DNA from: Anaerolineales bacterium
Lineage (GTDB): Bacteria; Chloroflexota; Anaerolineae; Anaerolineales; Villigracilaceae
Reading direction: 5' to 3'
Assembly (NCBI GenBank): GCA_016934715.1
Contig: JAFGSI010000014.1
Location: 1-64,000, forward strand
DNA: 64,000 bases
Under the pieces are notes generated by a model. That model made no database searches. It was not told the origin of the DNA and saw nothing but the letters and a program-made list of their open reading frames with translations. The number at the start of each line of letters is the position of its first letter. Within the stretch, counting starts at the first letter, position 1. Shown piece by piece: positions 27,291 to 36,749 of this stretch. Both the position numbers and the translations under genes were made by a program.

Positions 27291-28214
27291 TCACGCCACG
27301 CCGAACAACCTGGCCAGGATCGCCTTCTGGGCATGCAGACGGTTGTGGGCTTGCGGAAAGATGACCGAGTGCGGACCGTCAGCCACTTCGTCGGTCAGTT
27401 CATGATTGCGGTGCGCCGGCAGACAGTGCATGACAATCACGTCCCTATCCGCCTCACCGACCAGTCGGGCGTTGACCTGGTAAGGCGGGAAGACCGCCTC
27501 GCGTTTCGCCGCCTCCTCTTCCTGGCCCATGCTGGTCCAGGTGTCGGTGTAGATCACCTGGGCACCGCGCACGGCTTCGTGCGGGTCGCGCAACTGGATG
27601 ATCTTGGCGCCGGTCTCGGCGGCGATCTGGCCGCCCAATTCGACCGCTGCCGGGTTCAGATCATAACCTTCCGGACTGGCGATCGTGATATTCCAGCCCA
27701 GTTTGGCGCAGACGTACAGCAGCGAAACGGCGACGTTGTTGGCATCCCCAACATAGGTGACATTCAGGCCCTTGGCCGGGCCGAATTTCTCCTGGATGGT
27801 CAGAGCGTCGGCCATACCCTGGCAGGGATGATTGTAGTCGCTCAGGCCGTTGATCACCGGCACCGATGACCATTTGGCCAGTTCGGTAACATGGGCGTGT
27901 TCAAAGACACGCGCCATCAGTCCGTGGACGTAGCCCGATAACACCCGCGCCACGTCGGCGATCGACTCGCGCTTACCCAGGCCGATCTCGTTCGGGGAGA
28001 GATACAGCGCATCCCCGCCCATGTGACGCATCGCCATGTCGAACGAGACGCGCGTCCGCAGGCTGGGCTTCTGGAAGATCAATCCCAGCACCTTGCCCTT
28101 GAAAAGGGGCTGGTTGCCCGTTTCGAAATACTCTTTCTTCAGACGGATGGCGACATCAAGCAGATCCTGGACCGCCCGGGAGGACAGATCCGAAATCGCG
28201 ATGAAGTGCTGCAT
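27291..28214 (-). CDS. argF: Ornithine carbamoyltransferase
   Basis: A 307-residue enzyme joining carbamoyl phosphate and ornithine to citrulline, or the reverse in arginine catabolism. The carbamoyl-phosphate loop [31 protein letters not shown] and the ornithine loop [11 protein letters not shown] are intact. The ATG at 28214 follows AAAGGAG; an upstream in-frame ATG at 28244 is less likely. A TTGACT-17-GATACT promoter and a CRP/FNR-like palindrome lie upstream. Neighbouring rocD and ald make a catabolic role at least as likely as arginine synthesis. Confidence 0.96.
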   Translation of the reverse strand: MQHFIAISDLSSRAVQDLLDVAIRLKKEYFETGNQPLFKGKVLGLIFQKPSLRTRVSFDMAMRHMGGDALYLSPNEIGLGKRESIADVARVLSGYVHGLMARVFEHAHVTELAKWSSVPVINGLSDYNHPCQGMADALTIQEKFGPAKGLNVTYVGDANNVAVSLLYVCAKLGWNITIASPEGYDLNPAAVELGGQIAAETGAKIIQLRDPHEAVRGAQVIYTDTWTSMGQEEEAAKREAVFPPYQVNARLVGEADRDVIVMHCLPAHRNHELTDEVADGPHSVIFPQAHNRLHAQKAILARLFGVA

Positions 28215-28253
28215 GGAATTCGCTCCTTTGCTTTTGACGTACACTACCCTGTA

Positions 28254-28282
28254 AGTATCAGGGTTTGTGCCGTTTCAGTCAA
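28254..28282 (-). promoter_or_regulatory. Promoter of argF
   Basis: On the minus strand TTGACT (28282-28277), a 17-nt spacer and GATACT (28259-28254). Transcription would start near 28247, giving a leader of about 33 nt. Confidence 0.55.
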
Positions 28283-28302
28283 GTGTAAACCGGCTAAACA
28301 TC

Positions 28303-28320
28303 ATGTGAAAAATATCACAT
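28303..28320. promoter_or_regulatory. CRP/FNR-type palindrome upstream of argF
   Basis: ATGTGA-AAAATA-TCACAT is a perfect dyad matching TGTGA-N6-TCACA. Its centre (28311.5) is about 64 bp upstream of the predicted argF start of transcription, close to a class I activator position. It overlaps the stop codon of the preceding metallohydrolase gene. Confidence 0.6.
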
Positions 28321-29223
28321 CGCTTCCGCAGGCATGCGGACCTTGTGCCAGTAGCGATGCAGTCCGGCGGCAGCCATGGACGCCGGGGCGCCACCTTCAT
28401 ACGCCGAGCGCTGCCTCTCGTCCAGGTCCAGGGCTGCGATCGCCTGGTGCATCCGCTCGGTATACAAGGCTTCCAGGGCAGGAACATCGGGGCCGGACGG
28501 CATGACCTTTTCCAGCCAGCGGCCGGTCTGCTCAAGCTGGCGCAGGCCGAGGGTCAGGTGTTTTTCGACGTCAGTATAGATACCGAAATGGGTCGGGATG
28601 ATCCGGCGCGCCCCGGTTCCGCGCAGCCGCTCCAGGCTGGCAGCCCACTTCTCGAGATGGGTTTCCGGGGGGACAAAAGGCAGGCGCAGGTAATCCAGGG
28701 CAGGCATGCGGATCCCCCCCACGTCACCGGAGAAGAGCACATCTTCAAGCAGGTAGCTGACGTGGTGTTCGGCGTGACCGGGAGTGTGCAGGGCAGTGAA
28801 GTGCAGGTCGCCAACGACGATGCCGGCCCCGTCCTGGACCTCGGTCAGGTTCGCCGGCCGGACAGGCAGGAAGTCCCCCCACAGGCTGTTCATCTGTTCC
28901 CCATACAGGCGTCTGGCGCTGTTGAGCAGCCTGGCAGGGTCGAGCAGGTGCGGCGCCCCGACCGGGTGGACGCAGACCTGGGAACCATGCTGGGCCAGCG
29001 TCCCGGCCGCCCCGGCATGGTCCAGGTGGATGTGGGTGACCAGGATATGCGTGATCGCCCCCAGGTCCAGGCCGAATCGCTGCAACCCAACTTCGAGCGC
29101 CGGCAGGGTCGACGAGGGGCCGCAGTCCACCAGCACCGCTCCCTCCGCATGCCGGACCAGGATGGCAGACATGGTTTCGATTTCGTTCTGGAAATTCAAG
29201 TCGATAATTTCGATCGGTCGCAT
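28315..29223 (-). CDS. MBL-fold metallohydrolase
   Basis: A 302-residue metallo-beta-lactamase-fold protein. The zinc motif THIHLDHAG is near residue 65, with TPGHAEHHVSY and FSGDVGG supplying further ligands and THFGIYTD late. Substrates in this broad family include thioesters (glyoxalase II type) and lactones; this one is not assigned. GAGGAATCTCC precedes the ATG. It lies downstream of the MoxR-DUF58 pair on the same strand with a 42-nt gap. Confidence 0.88.
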   Translation of the reverse strand: MRPIEIIDLNFQNEIETMSAILVRHAEGAVLVDCGPSSTLPALEVGLQRFGLDLGAITHILVTHIHLDHAGAAGTLAQHGSQVCVHPVGAPHLLDPARLLNSARRLYGEQMNSLWGDFLPVRPANLTEVQDGAGIVVGDLHFTALHTPGHAEHHVSYLLEDVLFSGDVGGIRMPALDYLRLPFVPPETHLEKWAASLERLRGTGARRIIPTHFGIYTDVEKHLTLGLRQLEQTGRWLEKVMPSGPDVPALEALYTERMHQAIAALDLDERQRSAYEGGAPASMAAAGLHRYWHKVRMPAEAM

Positions 29224-29265
29224 GGAGATTCCTCGGGAGGCTGAACCGGCGGGGCTGGCGGCGGC

Positions 29266-30584
29266 TCAGATGGGAGATACATACGCAGCCGGGCTGGACC
29301 GGTAGTGCTGCTCGTAGTAGACCGCCGGCAGGGCCAGTTGCTCTGCCAGGTTGTCGCCGTAGGAGATCGAGGCGACGGGCACTTCCCGGCCGATCAGCGC
29401 GTCGGTGAGAGGCTGGCTGTCGCCGCTGCCTCCAAAGGTCTCGGGCTTGATCAGAATGACCAGCGGCTGCAGACTGCGGCGCTGAAGGTCCTCAACCGCC
29501 AGGAACAGTTCGGGGGTCGGCGAGGAAGTGATCAGGATCACCCCGCTGCCAAGCGGGAGCAGCTTGGCCTGCAACTGGATCAGTCCCAGGAAGGGGATTT
29601 CGCCCTGCGGCTCGAGGAAAGCCAGCGTCTCGAGGACCTTGCCGATCTGGCGCTCGCCGCGCTCCGACGAGAGCACGGTGAAGTGCCCGGTCGCGCAGGC
29701 CAGCCCGACGGCCCGATTCCGTTTGAGGAAATGGCGGGCCAGCGAAGCGGCGATGCTGACGGTGTACTCGAAGGTATCGCAGGGCAGGTTGATCTGCGGG
29801 CGGCGGGTCAGCCACTGCCCGACCTCGAAGATCGGCATGGCCAGTTCGGGACCCCGAACGTGCACCCGGGCCTGGGCGTCCAGGAACAGCCACAGGTCCG
29901 ATTGGGGGTCCTGTTCGAACTCTTTGACCATGAAGCGGTCCCGCCGGACAGTGCTCGGCCAGTGGATGCGCTTCATCGGGTCGCCGGGGACGTACTCGCG
30001 GATCCCGGCAGCGTTCGGGGTGACATCCATCGTCTTGCGGCGGATGGCCTTGCCGCCCGGAAGGAGTCCGGGCGGGATGGGGAAGGTGGAGATCTCGACA
30101 CTCATCGGCAGGACGATCAGCGAACTCTCAGCCGGGAAGGTCTTCTGGACGGTGAACAGACCGAAGGGGTCGCCCGAGGAGATCGTCGCTGGACCGAGCG
30201 GGAAGGCTCCCCTGCGGGTCAGCAGGGTGCGGGCCGGGTAAGTGCGGGTCTCGCGCCCGCCGATGCGGGTCAGGAGGCGTGAGCCCTCGGCATTGGGCAA
30301 CCTGGACAGGTTCTCGACCTCCAGCCACAGGCCGGGCTGGCGGGTCCGGTTGGCGACCTCGAATGTCTCCTCGAACAGTTCGCCGACGCTGGCCCGGGCC
30401 ACGCGCGCGCTGCGGCTCAGGCTGAGGCCGCGGATCGAGACGGCAGTCCAGACATAAGCCCCCGCCAGGAGCAGGATCCCGAGGTAGGCCAGGCGCACGT
30501 AAACGACCGACCCGGTCACGGCCCAACCGAAGAGGCCAACACCCAGCAGGACTGCCAGCAGCCAGCGGACGCTGGAAGATGCCT

Positions 30585-30588
<4 letters not shown>
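29266..30588 (-). CDS. DUF58 domain membrane protein
   Basis: A 440-residue protein with two N-terminal transmembrane helices (about 10-50), a beta-rich middle and the DUF58 segment [20 protein letters not shown] near residue 200, followed by a vWA-like region. DUF58 proteins partner with MoxR AAA ATPases and are thought to help chaperone or assemble complexes at the membrane. The start overlaps the MoxR stop (ATGA), so the two are coupled. The C-terminus has no membrane segment. Confidence 0.88.
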
Positions 30589-31556
<968 letters not shown>

Positions 31557-31599
31557 GGGAGTTCCTTTTCCTGCCATAGAGATTGATGTGTGATGCCCT

Positions 31600-31622
31600 A
31601 TTTTACCCGATTGCCCCCCCCC
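31600..31622 (-). promoter_or_regulatory. MoxR operon -10 box with a nine-base G/C run in the spacer
   Basis: Minus-strand TAAAAT (31605-31600) lies about 44 nt before the moxR ATG. Directly upstream, where the -35/-10 spacer should be, is a run of nine C on the plus strand (31614-31622). No good -35 is visible, so the promoter is tentative. Confidence 0.35.
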
Positions 31623-31725
31623 TTCCCAGCCGTCCTCGGTGGGGAAAAACGATCCTCCGGGATGACCCAGCGAGGAGGCGAAACGATTCAACCAAAAATG
31701 TGTTCGGTCACCAGACCGGTCACCA

Positions 31726-32859
31726 TCAGGCGAACTTGTAGCCCGAGCCCGTCAGGACCGCCACCACCGGATCAGGCAGGGTAGCGAGCATCTCCCCCAG
31801 CGCCGGCCAGACGATCGCTGAGGTTGGTTCGACGTACAGGCCCAAGCGGGCCAGGGCTCGTCGTCCAGGCAGGATCTCCTGCTCGTCAACGGCCAGCACC
31901 GTCCCTCCGCTGGCGGTCACGACCTGCAGGACGGCCTTCGCCCGCAGCGGGGTGCGGACGCGCACGCCCTCGGCCAGGGTCGGGCCCTCGGTCACAGAGT
32001 CCAGTCCCGACGTCCCGGAGGTGTTCAGGGCCCACAGCGGCGCGCAGGCGCGTGCCTGGACCCCGATCAGGATCGGGATCCTCTCGATTACGCCGGCTAT
32101 ACGCAATATATCGAATCCGCGCCCCAACCCGAGCAGAAAGCCGCCCTGCCCCGCCGGGACGATCAGCGCTCCCGGCGCGCCGCCCAGCTGCTCGACGAGT
32201 TCGTACGCCGCGCTGGCATAGCCGGGCAGATTGAACGGCAAGGCCGCATGGCTGGCATAGGTCCCCCCCCGCTCCGCCTCCCGCCGGACGGCTTCGGTCA
32301 CGTCTGCGCGCGATCCGGGAACCGGGATGAGCTCGGCACCCAGGGCTTCGATCTGGACTCGCTTGGGACCGGAGGCCGCCGCCGGAACAAAAACGCGGGC
32401 CCGGATACCCGCCCGGGCAGCGTAGGCAGCCAAGGAGGCCCCGGCGTTCCCAGACGAGTCCTCGATGGCCCGATGGATTCCTCTCAGCTGCAACCAGGTG
32501 GCGATCAGGGCCGAGCCGCGGTCCTTGAAAGAGCCGGTCGGGTTGAGGAACTCGCACTTGAAAGCCACCCGGCGTCCATAAGCCTGCGCCCAGACCAGGG
32601 GCGTATCCCCTTCGCCGAGCGAGACTGGGGCGGCGTCCGGCGGCAGGCCGTAGGTCTGCCAGTAGCGGAAGATGCCCGGCCGGGTGCGATCGACAGCAGC
32701 CGGGTCGAAGGTCCACAGGCAGGCATAATCAAACAGACCGCCGCAGGCCGGGCATTTGAACACCAGGCCGTCGGGCGGATAGGGAAGGCCGCAGTTCGTG
32801 CAGACGACCCGGGAGGTTGTCGTTTGCCCGGCAGGGGATGATCTGCGAATCGCGGTCAC
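31726..32859 (-). CDS. thrC: Threonine synthase-like PLP enzyme
   Basis: A 377-residue fold-type II PLP enzyme. An N-terminal zinc ribbon (CTNCG...CPACGG, residues 20-41) precedes the PLP lysine motif [10 protein letters not shown] near 107 and the phosphate loop SSGNAGAS. It would convert O-phosphohomoserine to threonine. GTG at 32859 overlaps the moaE stop (GTGA), an odd partner that suggests operon convenience. A cysteate/diaminopropionate-type beta-replacing enzyme is an alternative given the short length. No hom or thrB is adjacent. Confidence 0.82.
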   Translation of the reverse strand: MTAIRRSSPAGQTTTSRVVCTNCGLPYPPDGLVFKCPACGGLFDYACLWTFDPAAVDRTRPGIFRYWQTYGLPPDAAPVSLGEGDTPLVWAQAYGRRVAFKCEFLNPTGSFKDRGSALIATWLQLRGIHRAIEDSSGNAGASLAAYAARAGIRARVFVPAAASGPKRVQIEALGAELIPVPGSRADVTEAVRREAERGGTYASHAALPFNLPGYASAAYELVEQLGGAPGALIVPAGQGGFLLGLGRGFDILRIAGVIERIPILIGVQARACAPLWALNTSGTSGLDSVTEGPTLAEGVRVRTPLRAKAVLQVVTASGGTVLAVDEQEILPGRRALARLGLYVEPTSAIVWPALGEMLATLPDPVVAVLTGSGYKFA

Positions 32860-33314
32860 ACCTCTGGTTTGGGGAGGTAATCACCCTCGATCCATTCCTC
32901 GCCGTCGGGACCGACTTCCTTCTTCCAAACCGGGACGATCTGCTTGAGCCGGTCGATGCCGTAGCGGGCGGCGTCGAAGACGCCGGTGTCACGGTGGGAA
33001 GCGGTGCAGGCGACCAGGACGGTCGGGGTGCACGGGTACAACCGCCCGACCCGCTGGACGATGGCGATACCCTCGACCGTCGGCCAGCGCTGGCGGATCT
33101 CGTCGGCCACCTGCTGCATCTTGGCCTCGGCCATCGGAACGTAGGCCTCATACTCGAGATACAGGGTTGCGTGAGCCTCGCCGCGGGCCGTCACGCCGCG
33201 CACCATGCCGGTGAAGATCGCCGCCGCCCCGCTCGATGGCAGGGTGATCCCGGCCAGGAGGAGGTTCAGGTCAAGTTCGGAGTCGGTGACAGAGAGGATG
33301 GTTGGATATTCCAT
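32856..33314 (-). CDS. moaE: Molybdopterin synthase catalytic subunit
   Basis: A 152-residue MoaE, which with thiocarboxylated MoaD inserts sulfur into precursor Z to form molybdopterin. GAAAIFTGMVRG, YLEYEAYVPMAE, VQRVGRLYP and the late WKKEVGPDGEEW with its conserved lysines are diagnostic. It follows moaD by 43 nt and overlaps thrC. The start has only a weak Shine-Dalgarno, in keeping with translation inside an operon. Confidence 0.94.
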   Translation of the reverse strand: MEYPTILSVTDSELDLNLLLAGITLPSSGAAAIFTGMVRGVTARGEAHATLYLEYEAYVPMAEAKMQQVADEIRQRWPTVEGIAIVQRVGRLYPCTPTVLVACTASHRDTGVFDAARYGIDRLKQIVPVWKKEVGPDGEEWIEGDYLPKPEV

Positions 33315-33357
33315 AAAATTCTCATGCCGGGGGCGCCGCCCGGGCTGCCCGAAGGCA

Positions 33358-33606
33358 TCACCCTCCGGATACAGGCGGGAAGAGGGCCACCTCGGGGTCA
33401 GGGGGCAGGACGTCGGGATCGAAAGCGAATTCGTGGTTCACCGAGACAATGACGGTCGCCAGAGAGGCCTGCAGGGCCGGGTAGGCCTGCCGGATCGCCT
33501 GCTTCAGATCCGCCACCGTGGCCCCGTCGGGAAGATTCACCTGGATGGATCTCTGCCTGCCAGCCCGTTCGCGCAGGGTGGCGAAGAGCAATACCTGTAC
33601 ATCCAT
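33358..33606 (-). CDS. moaD: Molybdopterin synthase sulfur carrier subunit
   Basis: An 82-residue ubiquitin-like protein ending in the essential Gly-Gly (PPVSGG) that is thiocarboxylated. VQVLLFATLRERAGRQ at the N-terminus and ALFPPVSGG at the end are diagnostic for MoaD. GGAGGAGAAT precedes the ATG. It lies between moaC and moaE. Confidence 0.93.
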   Translation of the reverse strand: MDVQVLLFATLRERAGRQRSIQVNLPDGATVADLKQAIRQAYPALQASLATVIVSVNHEFAFDPDVLPPDPEVALFPPVSGG

Positions 33607-33626
33607 ATTCTCCTCCGCCCTCCCCC

Positions 33627-34106
33627 TTACGGGTTGATCACCACACCGCTCTGGCCACCGCGCTTCTCGACCAGGCGGATGTTTTGGATCTTCATCGTCT
33701 TCTCAGCGGCCTTGGCCATGTCATAGACCGTCAGGGCGGCAACCGCGACAGCGGTCAGGGCCTCCATCTCGACACCGGTCCGGCCGGTCGTCCTGACTGT
33801 GGCAGTGATGATCACTCCAGGGAGGGCTGCGTCAAGGGCCAGGTCAACGTCGATATGCGCCAGAAGCAGAGGATGACACAACGGGATCAGGTCCGAGGTT
33901 CGTTTGGCAGCCGCGATGCCGGCGATCTGGGCCACGGTCAGGACGTCGCCCTTCTTCATGGATCCGGCCCGGATCAGGTCGAGTGTCTCAGCCTTCATCA
34001 ATACTTCGCCACGCGCCACGGCCAGGCGCTCGGTCTCGGGCTTGGCACCGACATCCATCATGCCAGCCCTGCCCGAATCATCGAGGTGGGTCAGTCGGGA
34101 AGTCAT
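33627..34106 (-). CDS. moaC: Cyclic pyranopterin monophosphate synthase
   Basis: A 159-residue MoaC that helps convert GTP-derived intermediate to cyclic pyranopterin monophosphate in molybdenum cofactor synthesis. [29 protein letters not shown] and the C-terminal [17 protein letters not shown] are family hallmarks. The start at 34106 is set by homology and by a TATAAT 6 nt upstream with no Shine-Dalgarno; a longer in-frame extension to 34301 is rejected. First gene of moaC-moaD-moaE-thrC and divergent from scpA. Confidence 0.95.
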   Translation of the reverse strand: MTSRLTHLDDSGRAGMMDVGAKPETERLAVARGEVLMKAETLDLIRAGSMKKGDVLTVAQIAGIAAAKRTSDLIPLCHPLLLAHIDVDLALDAALPGVIITATVRTTGRTGVEMEALTAVAVAALTVYDMAKAAEKTMKIQNIRLVEKRGGQSGVVINP

Positions 34107-34112
34107 GCCCGA

Positions 34113-34127
34113 ATTATACGTTATAAT
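34113..34127. promoter_or_regulatory. Back-to-back -10 boxes for moaC and scpA
   Basis: TATAAT on the minus strand (34118-34113) is 6 nt from the moaC ATG; TATAAT on the plus strand (34122-34127) is 9 nt from the scpA ATG. Only 3 bp separate the boxes, so polymerase binding at one must hinder the other. Confidence 0.65.
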
Positions 34128-34136
34128 CCGCCTGCC

Positions 34137-34910
34137 ATGAGCATTGCCATCGCCGGCCGCCAGTCCCACGGCTACACCGTCAACATCCCGGTCTACGAGG
34201 GGCCGCTCGACCTGCTGCTGCAGTTGATCGAGCGCGCCGAGCTTGACATTACTGCCGTGACCCTGGCATCGGTCACCGATCAGTACCTGGCCTACATTCA
34301 CGCGATGCAGGTCCCGGCGGACGAGATCTCGGCCTTCCTGGTGATGGCGGCCAAGCTGCTGCAGATCAAGTCAGAGGCTCTGCTGCCGCGCGCCCCAACG
34401 CGCGAGCCCGGCGAGGAGAATGTCGGTGAAATGCTCGCCCAGCAACTTCGCATCTACAAACGCTTCAAGGAACTGGCCAACCTCCTTGACCAGCGAACGA
34501 CGCAGCACCTGCGCACCTACCTGCGGGTCGCCCCGCCCCCCAGGGTCGAGGGCCGCCTGGATCTCTCAGACATCACCCTGACCGACCTGCTGGCAGCCGC
34601 CGAGGCGATCTTCGCCCAGGAACAGGAGAAGGCTGCCCTGGGAACGGTCATCGCAGCCCCCCGGATCACGATTCGCGAGAAGGTTGCCTGGATCACCGAA
34701 AGGCTGCAGGCGGAGCCCCAGGCCTCCTTTCGCAGCCTGCTGGGAAGGGAGCCGACCCGCCTGGAGGTGGTGGTGACCTTCCTGGCGCTGTTGGAACTTA
34801 TCAAACGCTACCGGGTCAGCGCCCGCCAGGTGGGCCTGTTCAGCGAGATCCAGATCGAACGCCTGCAGGAATGGCAGGAAGACGAAGAGATCGACATCGA
34901 ATTCGAGTGA
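34137..34910 (+). CDS. scpA: Segregation and condensation protein A
   Basis: A 257-residue kleisin that bridges SMC heads in the chromosome condensation complex. The N-terminal [20 protein letters not shown] is the SMC-neck binding helix and the C-terminal winged helix starts near [22 protein letters not shown] poorly conserved linker lies between. Start at 34137 gives the standard N-terminus. scpB is not next to it. It has its own promoter divergent from moaC and no Shine-Dalgarno. Confidence 0.94.
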   Translation: MSIAIAGRQSHGYTVNIPVYEGPLDLLLQLIERAELDITAVTLASVTDQYLAYIHAMQVPADEISAFLVMAAKLLQIKSEALLPRAPTREPGEENVGEMLAQQLRIYKRFKELANLLDQRTTQHLRTYLRVAPPPRVEGRLDLSDITLTDLLAAAEAIFAQEQEKAALGTVIAAPRITIREKVAWITERLQAEPQASFRSLLGREPTRLEVVVTFLALLELIKRYRVSARQVGLFSEIQIERLQEWQEDEEIDIEFE

Positions 34911-35199
34911 CGCCAGTAAACGGATCCTCCTGTCTGAGCCCGCATACATTTCTGGTGACTGGAAAAAACAATGCTCTTCTTGCCAACATCCTCCCCGCGG
35001 ATCAATCCGGGAGCTTTCCCACCAGTATTTTCGAAATCTACCAGCCGATTCGTTCGAAGTGGTGAGCCGGGATCGTAACCCCCCTGCTGGATGGCAGTTC
35101 GTTCCGGGCCGGCACGCTGCTGCTGGCAACCGAGCTGGCGCAATCCTGCCAATTCCCCGGACCTGAACTCCACACGCGAGTCGCAGGAGACCGGCAACC

Positions 35200-35376
35200 A
35201 TGCACCTGCGCGAACAGGTCTACACGTTCCTGTCCCCGCGCGACACACAGGCCCTGCTGGAAATCTGGGTCGAGAACAACCGCCAGGACCAGACCGCTTT
35301 GGCCTTCGGGATCATTGCCGACATCCTGCACGAGCGTGGGAAAAATCCCCCCAGGCTGTGCTCGGCGACAGCTTGA
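35200..35376 (+). CDS. Possible small protein, 58 residues
   Basis: A 58-codon frame with AGGAGA 9-10 nt before ATG. It encodes a charged helical peptide (MHLREQVYTFLSPRDTQ, then ALLEIWVENNRQDQ and IIADILHERG) whose amphipathic pattern looks protein-like and recalls short DUF-type proteins seen in Chloroflexota. It lies in the 610-bp gap between scpA and mgtC, where no other gene is evident; 34911-35199 and 35377-35523 show nothing convincing. Confidence 0.4.
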   Translation: MHLREQVYTFLSPRDTQALLEIWVENNRQDQTALAFGIIADILHERGKNPPRLCSATA

Positions 35377-35523
35377 CCGGCGGCGATGCGATGGAGTCCG
35401 AATGCAACAACCGGGGCGTCAAGCAGCCGTGCGCTGAGGCGGTTCGAGCATGCAGCCAGGCTGATCCTGACTGTAAAATACTGTACAATACGATCATCCT
35501 TTCCACATTGCTGGAGGTGCCGC

Positions 35524-36159
35524 ATGGAATTCTTCCCCGAGGACGCGCTCAAGATCGGTCTGGCCATCCTGGTCGGCGGCTTGATCGGAGCCGAACGCGA
35601 GTATCGCGACAAGGCGGCCGGCTTCCGCACGATCATCTTCATCACCGTCGGGGCGACGCTGTTCACCCTGTTTTCGCTGAAGATGGGCGGCGCAGAGGAC
35701 CCGGTCCGGATCGCCGCCAATATCGTCACCGGGATCGGCTTCCTGGGTGCTGGGGCGATCATGCGCGAGGGCGGCAAGGTTGCCGGCCTGACCACGGCGG
35801 CGACGATCTGGCTGGCGGCCTCCCTGGGCATGGGCATCGGCAGCAGCCATTACCAGCTGGTCGGGCTGGCCCTCCTGGTGATCATGCTGGTGCTGTGGGT
35901 CTTCCCGCTCTTCGAAGGCTGGATCGACAACGTGCGCGAGAGCCGCACCTATGAGATCGTCCTGCCGCTGCACTCCGAGCTGCGCCAGACCCTGAGCGAC
36001 GCATTCATCGCCAATCGTTTATACATCTTCAAGCACGGCGAAGTCAAATCCGGCGATCGGGCGATCACAACCTGGGCCATCAGCGGGCGAGTGGTCAATC
36101 ACAAGAAGTTGGTCGCTCTGCTGATGGAAAACCCCGAAGTCCTCGAGTTCAATTATTGA
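35524..36159 (+). CDS. MgtC/SapB family membrane protein
   Basis: A 211-residue membrane protein. About four or five N-terminal helices carry LVGGLIGAEREYRDKAAGFRT and TGIGFLGAGAIMREGGKVAGLTTAATIW, the MgtC signature, and the last 70 residues form a soluble ACT-like domain. The family is linked to low-magnesium survival and regulation of P-type ATPases, or may move cations. GGAGGTGCCGC before ATG at 35524 fixes the start. The next gene follows at 17 nt. Confidence 0.92.
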   Translation: MEFFPEDALKIGLAILVGGLIGAEREYRDKAAGFRTIIFITVGATLFTLFSLKMGGAEDPVRIAANIVTGIGFLGAGAIMREGGKVAGLTTAATIWLAASLGMGIGSSHYQLVGLALLVIMLVLWVFPLFEGWIDNVRESRTYEIVLPLHSELRQTLSDAFIANRLYIFKHGEVKSGDRAITTWAISGRVVNHKKLVALLMENPEVLEFNY

Positions 36160-36176
36160 GCAGAAAAGGGAGCAAT

Positions 36177-36626
36177 ATGGACAACCTTGAAAACAATATC
36201 ATCGTCCAGATCGGAATCATCGTCAAGGACGCCGAGAAGACCGCCGCCCGGTATGCTGAAATCTTTGGCTTCCCCAAGCCGGAGGTGGTCCTGATCGCCA
36301 ACGAGCCGATCGCGAACACGATCTACCGCGGCAGGCCTTCCGACGCCAGCGGCAAAGCCGCTTTTTTCGACATGGGCGCGGTGCAAATGGAATTGATCGA
36401 GCCGATCGGCGGGCCGAGCACCTGGGAGGAGTTCCTGCGCACCAGGGGCGAAGGGATCCATCACATCGCCTTCAAGGTGCAGGATTTTGAGACCACGAAC
36501 GACCTGCTGGCCGGCAAGGGGATGGCGGTCATCCAGTCTGGGGCCTGGACCGGTGGGCGCTATGCCTACCTGGACAGCGCCGCCCAGCTGGGAACGATCC
36601 TGGAAATCCTGAATTTCGAGGGCTGA
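36177..36626 (+). CDS. VOC-fold protein, methylmalonyl-CoA epimerase-like
   Basis: A 149-residue glyoxalase/VOC superfamily protein. [21 protein letters not shown] opens the first module, [12 protein letters not shown] and [11 protein letters not shown] give metal-binding His/Glu in the pattern of methylmalonyl-CoA epimerase. Other VOC activities remain open, and no mutase is adjacent. GGGAG 4 nt before ATG at 36177 supports this start over a TTG at 36156. It is co-oriented with mgtC. Confidence 0.8.
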   Translation: MDNLENNIIVQIGIIVKDAEKTAARYAEIFGFPKPEVVLIANEPIANTIYRGRPSDASGKAAFFDMGAVQMELIEPIGGPSTWEEFLRTRGEGIHHIAFKVQDFETTNDLLAGKGMAVIQSGAWTGGRYAYLDSAAQLGTILEILNFEG

Positions 36627-36659
36627 TTCCACGCCGCGACAAAGAAACACGGAGGCCGA

Positions 36660-36701
36660 AAGAAAGGCCGGGCAGACGGATCCGCCTGGCCGGTCTTTCT
36701 T
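36660..36701 (+). terminator. Hairpin terminator after the VOC gene
   Basis: AAGAAAGGCCGG (36660-36671) pairs with CCGGTCTTTCTT (36690-36701), a 12-bp stem including one G-U pair, with a pyrimidine-rich 3' side. Confidence 0.55.
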
Positions 36702-36708
36702 CCTGGGG

Positions 36709-36714
36709 TATAAT
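36709..36714 (+). promoter_or_regulatory. -10 box upstream of the DUF255 gene
   Basis: Perfect TATAAT, 8 nt before a tiny ATG frame at 36723 and 31 nt before the main start. Confidence 0.5.
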
Positions 36715-36722
36715 CCCACCAT

Positions 36723-36749
36723 ATGTATCCGAATTTTGGTGTTCAATGA
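36723..36749 (+). other. Possible 8-codon leader ORF coupled to the DUF255 gene
   Basis: ATG at 36723 opens MYPNFGVQ and stops at TGA 36747-36749, which overlaps the main ATG (36746) as ATGA. A TATAAT lies 8 nt upstream, so a near-leaderless transcript would begin at this mini-ORF. Function by translational coupling is inference. Confidence 0.35.

Noticed and set aside
31700-31735. CGGTCACCA direct repeat, two copies 12 bp apart, near the thrC stop
   Set aside because: Only two copies and no promoter nearby; chance in GC-rich sequence is likely.
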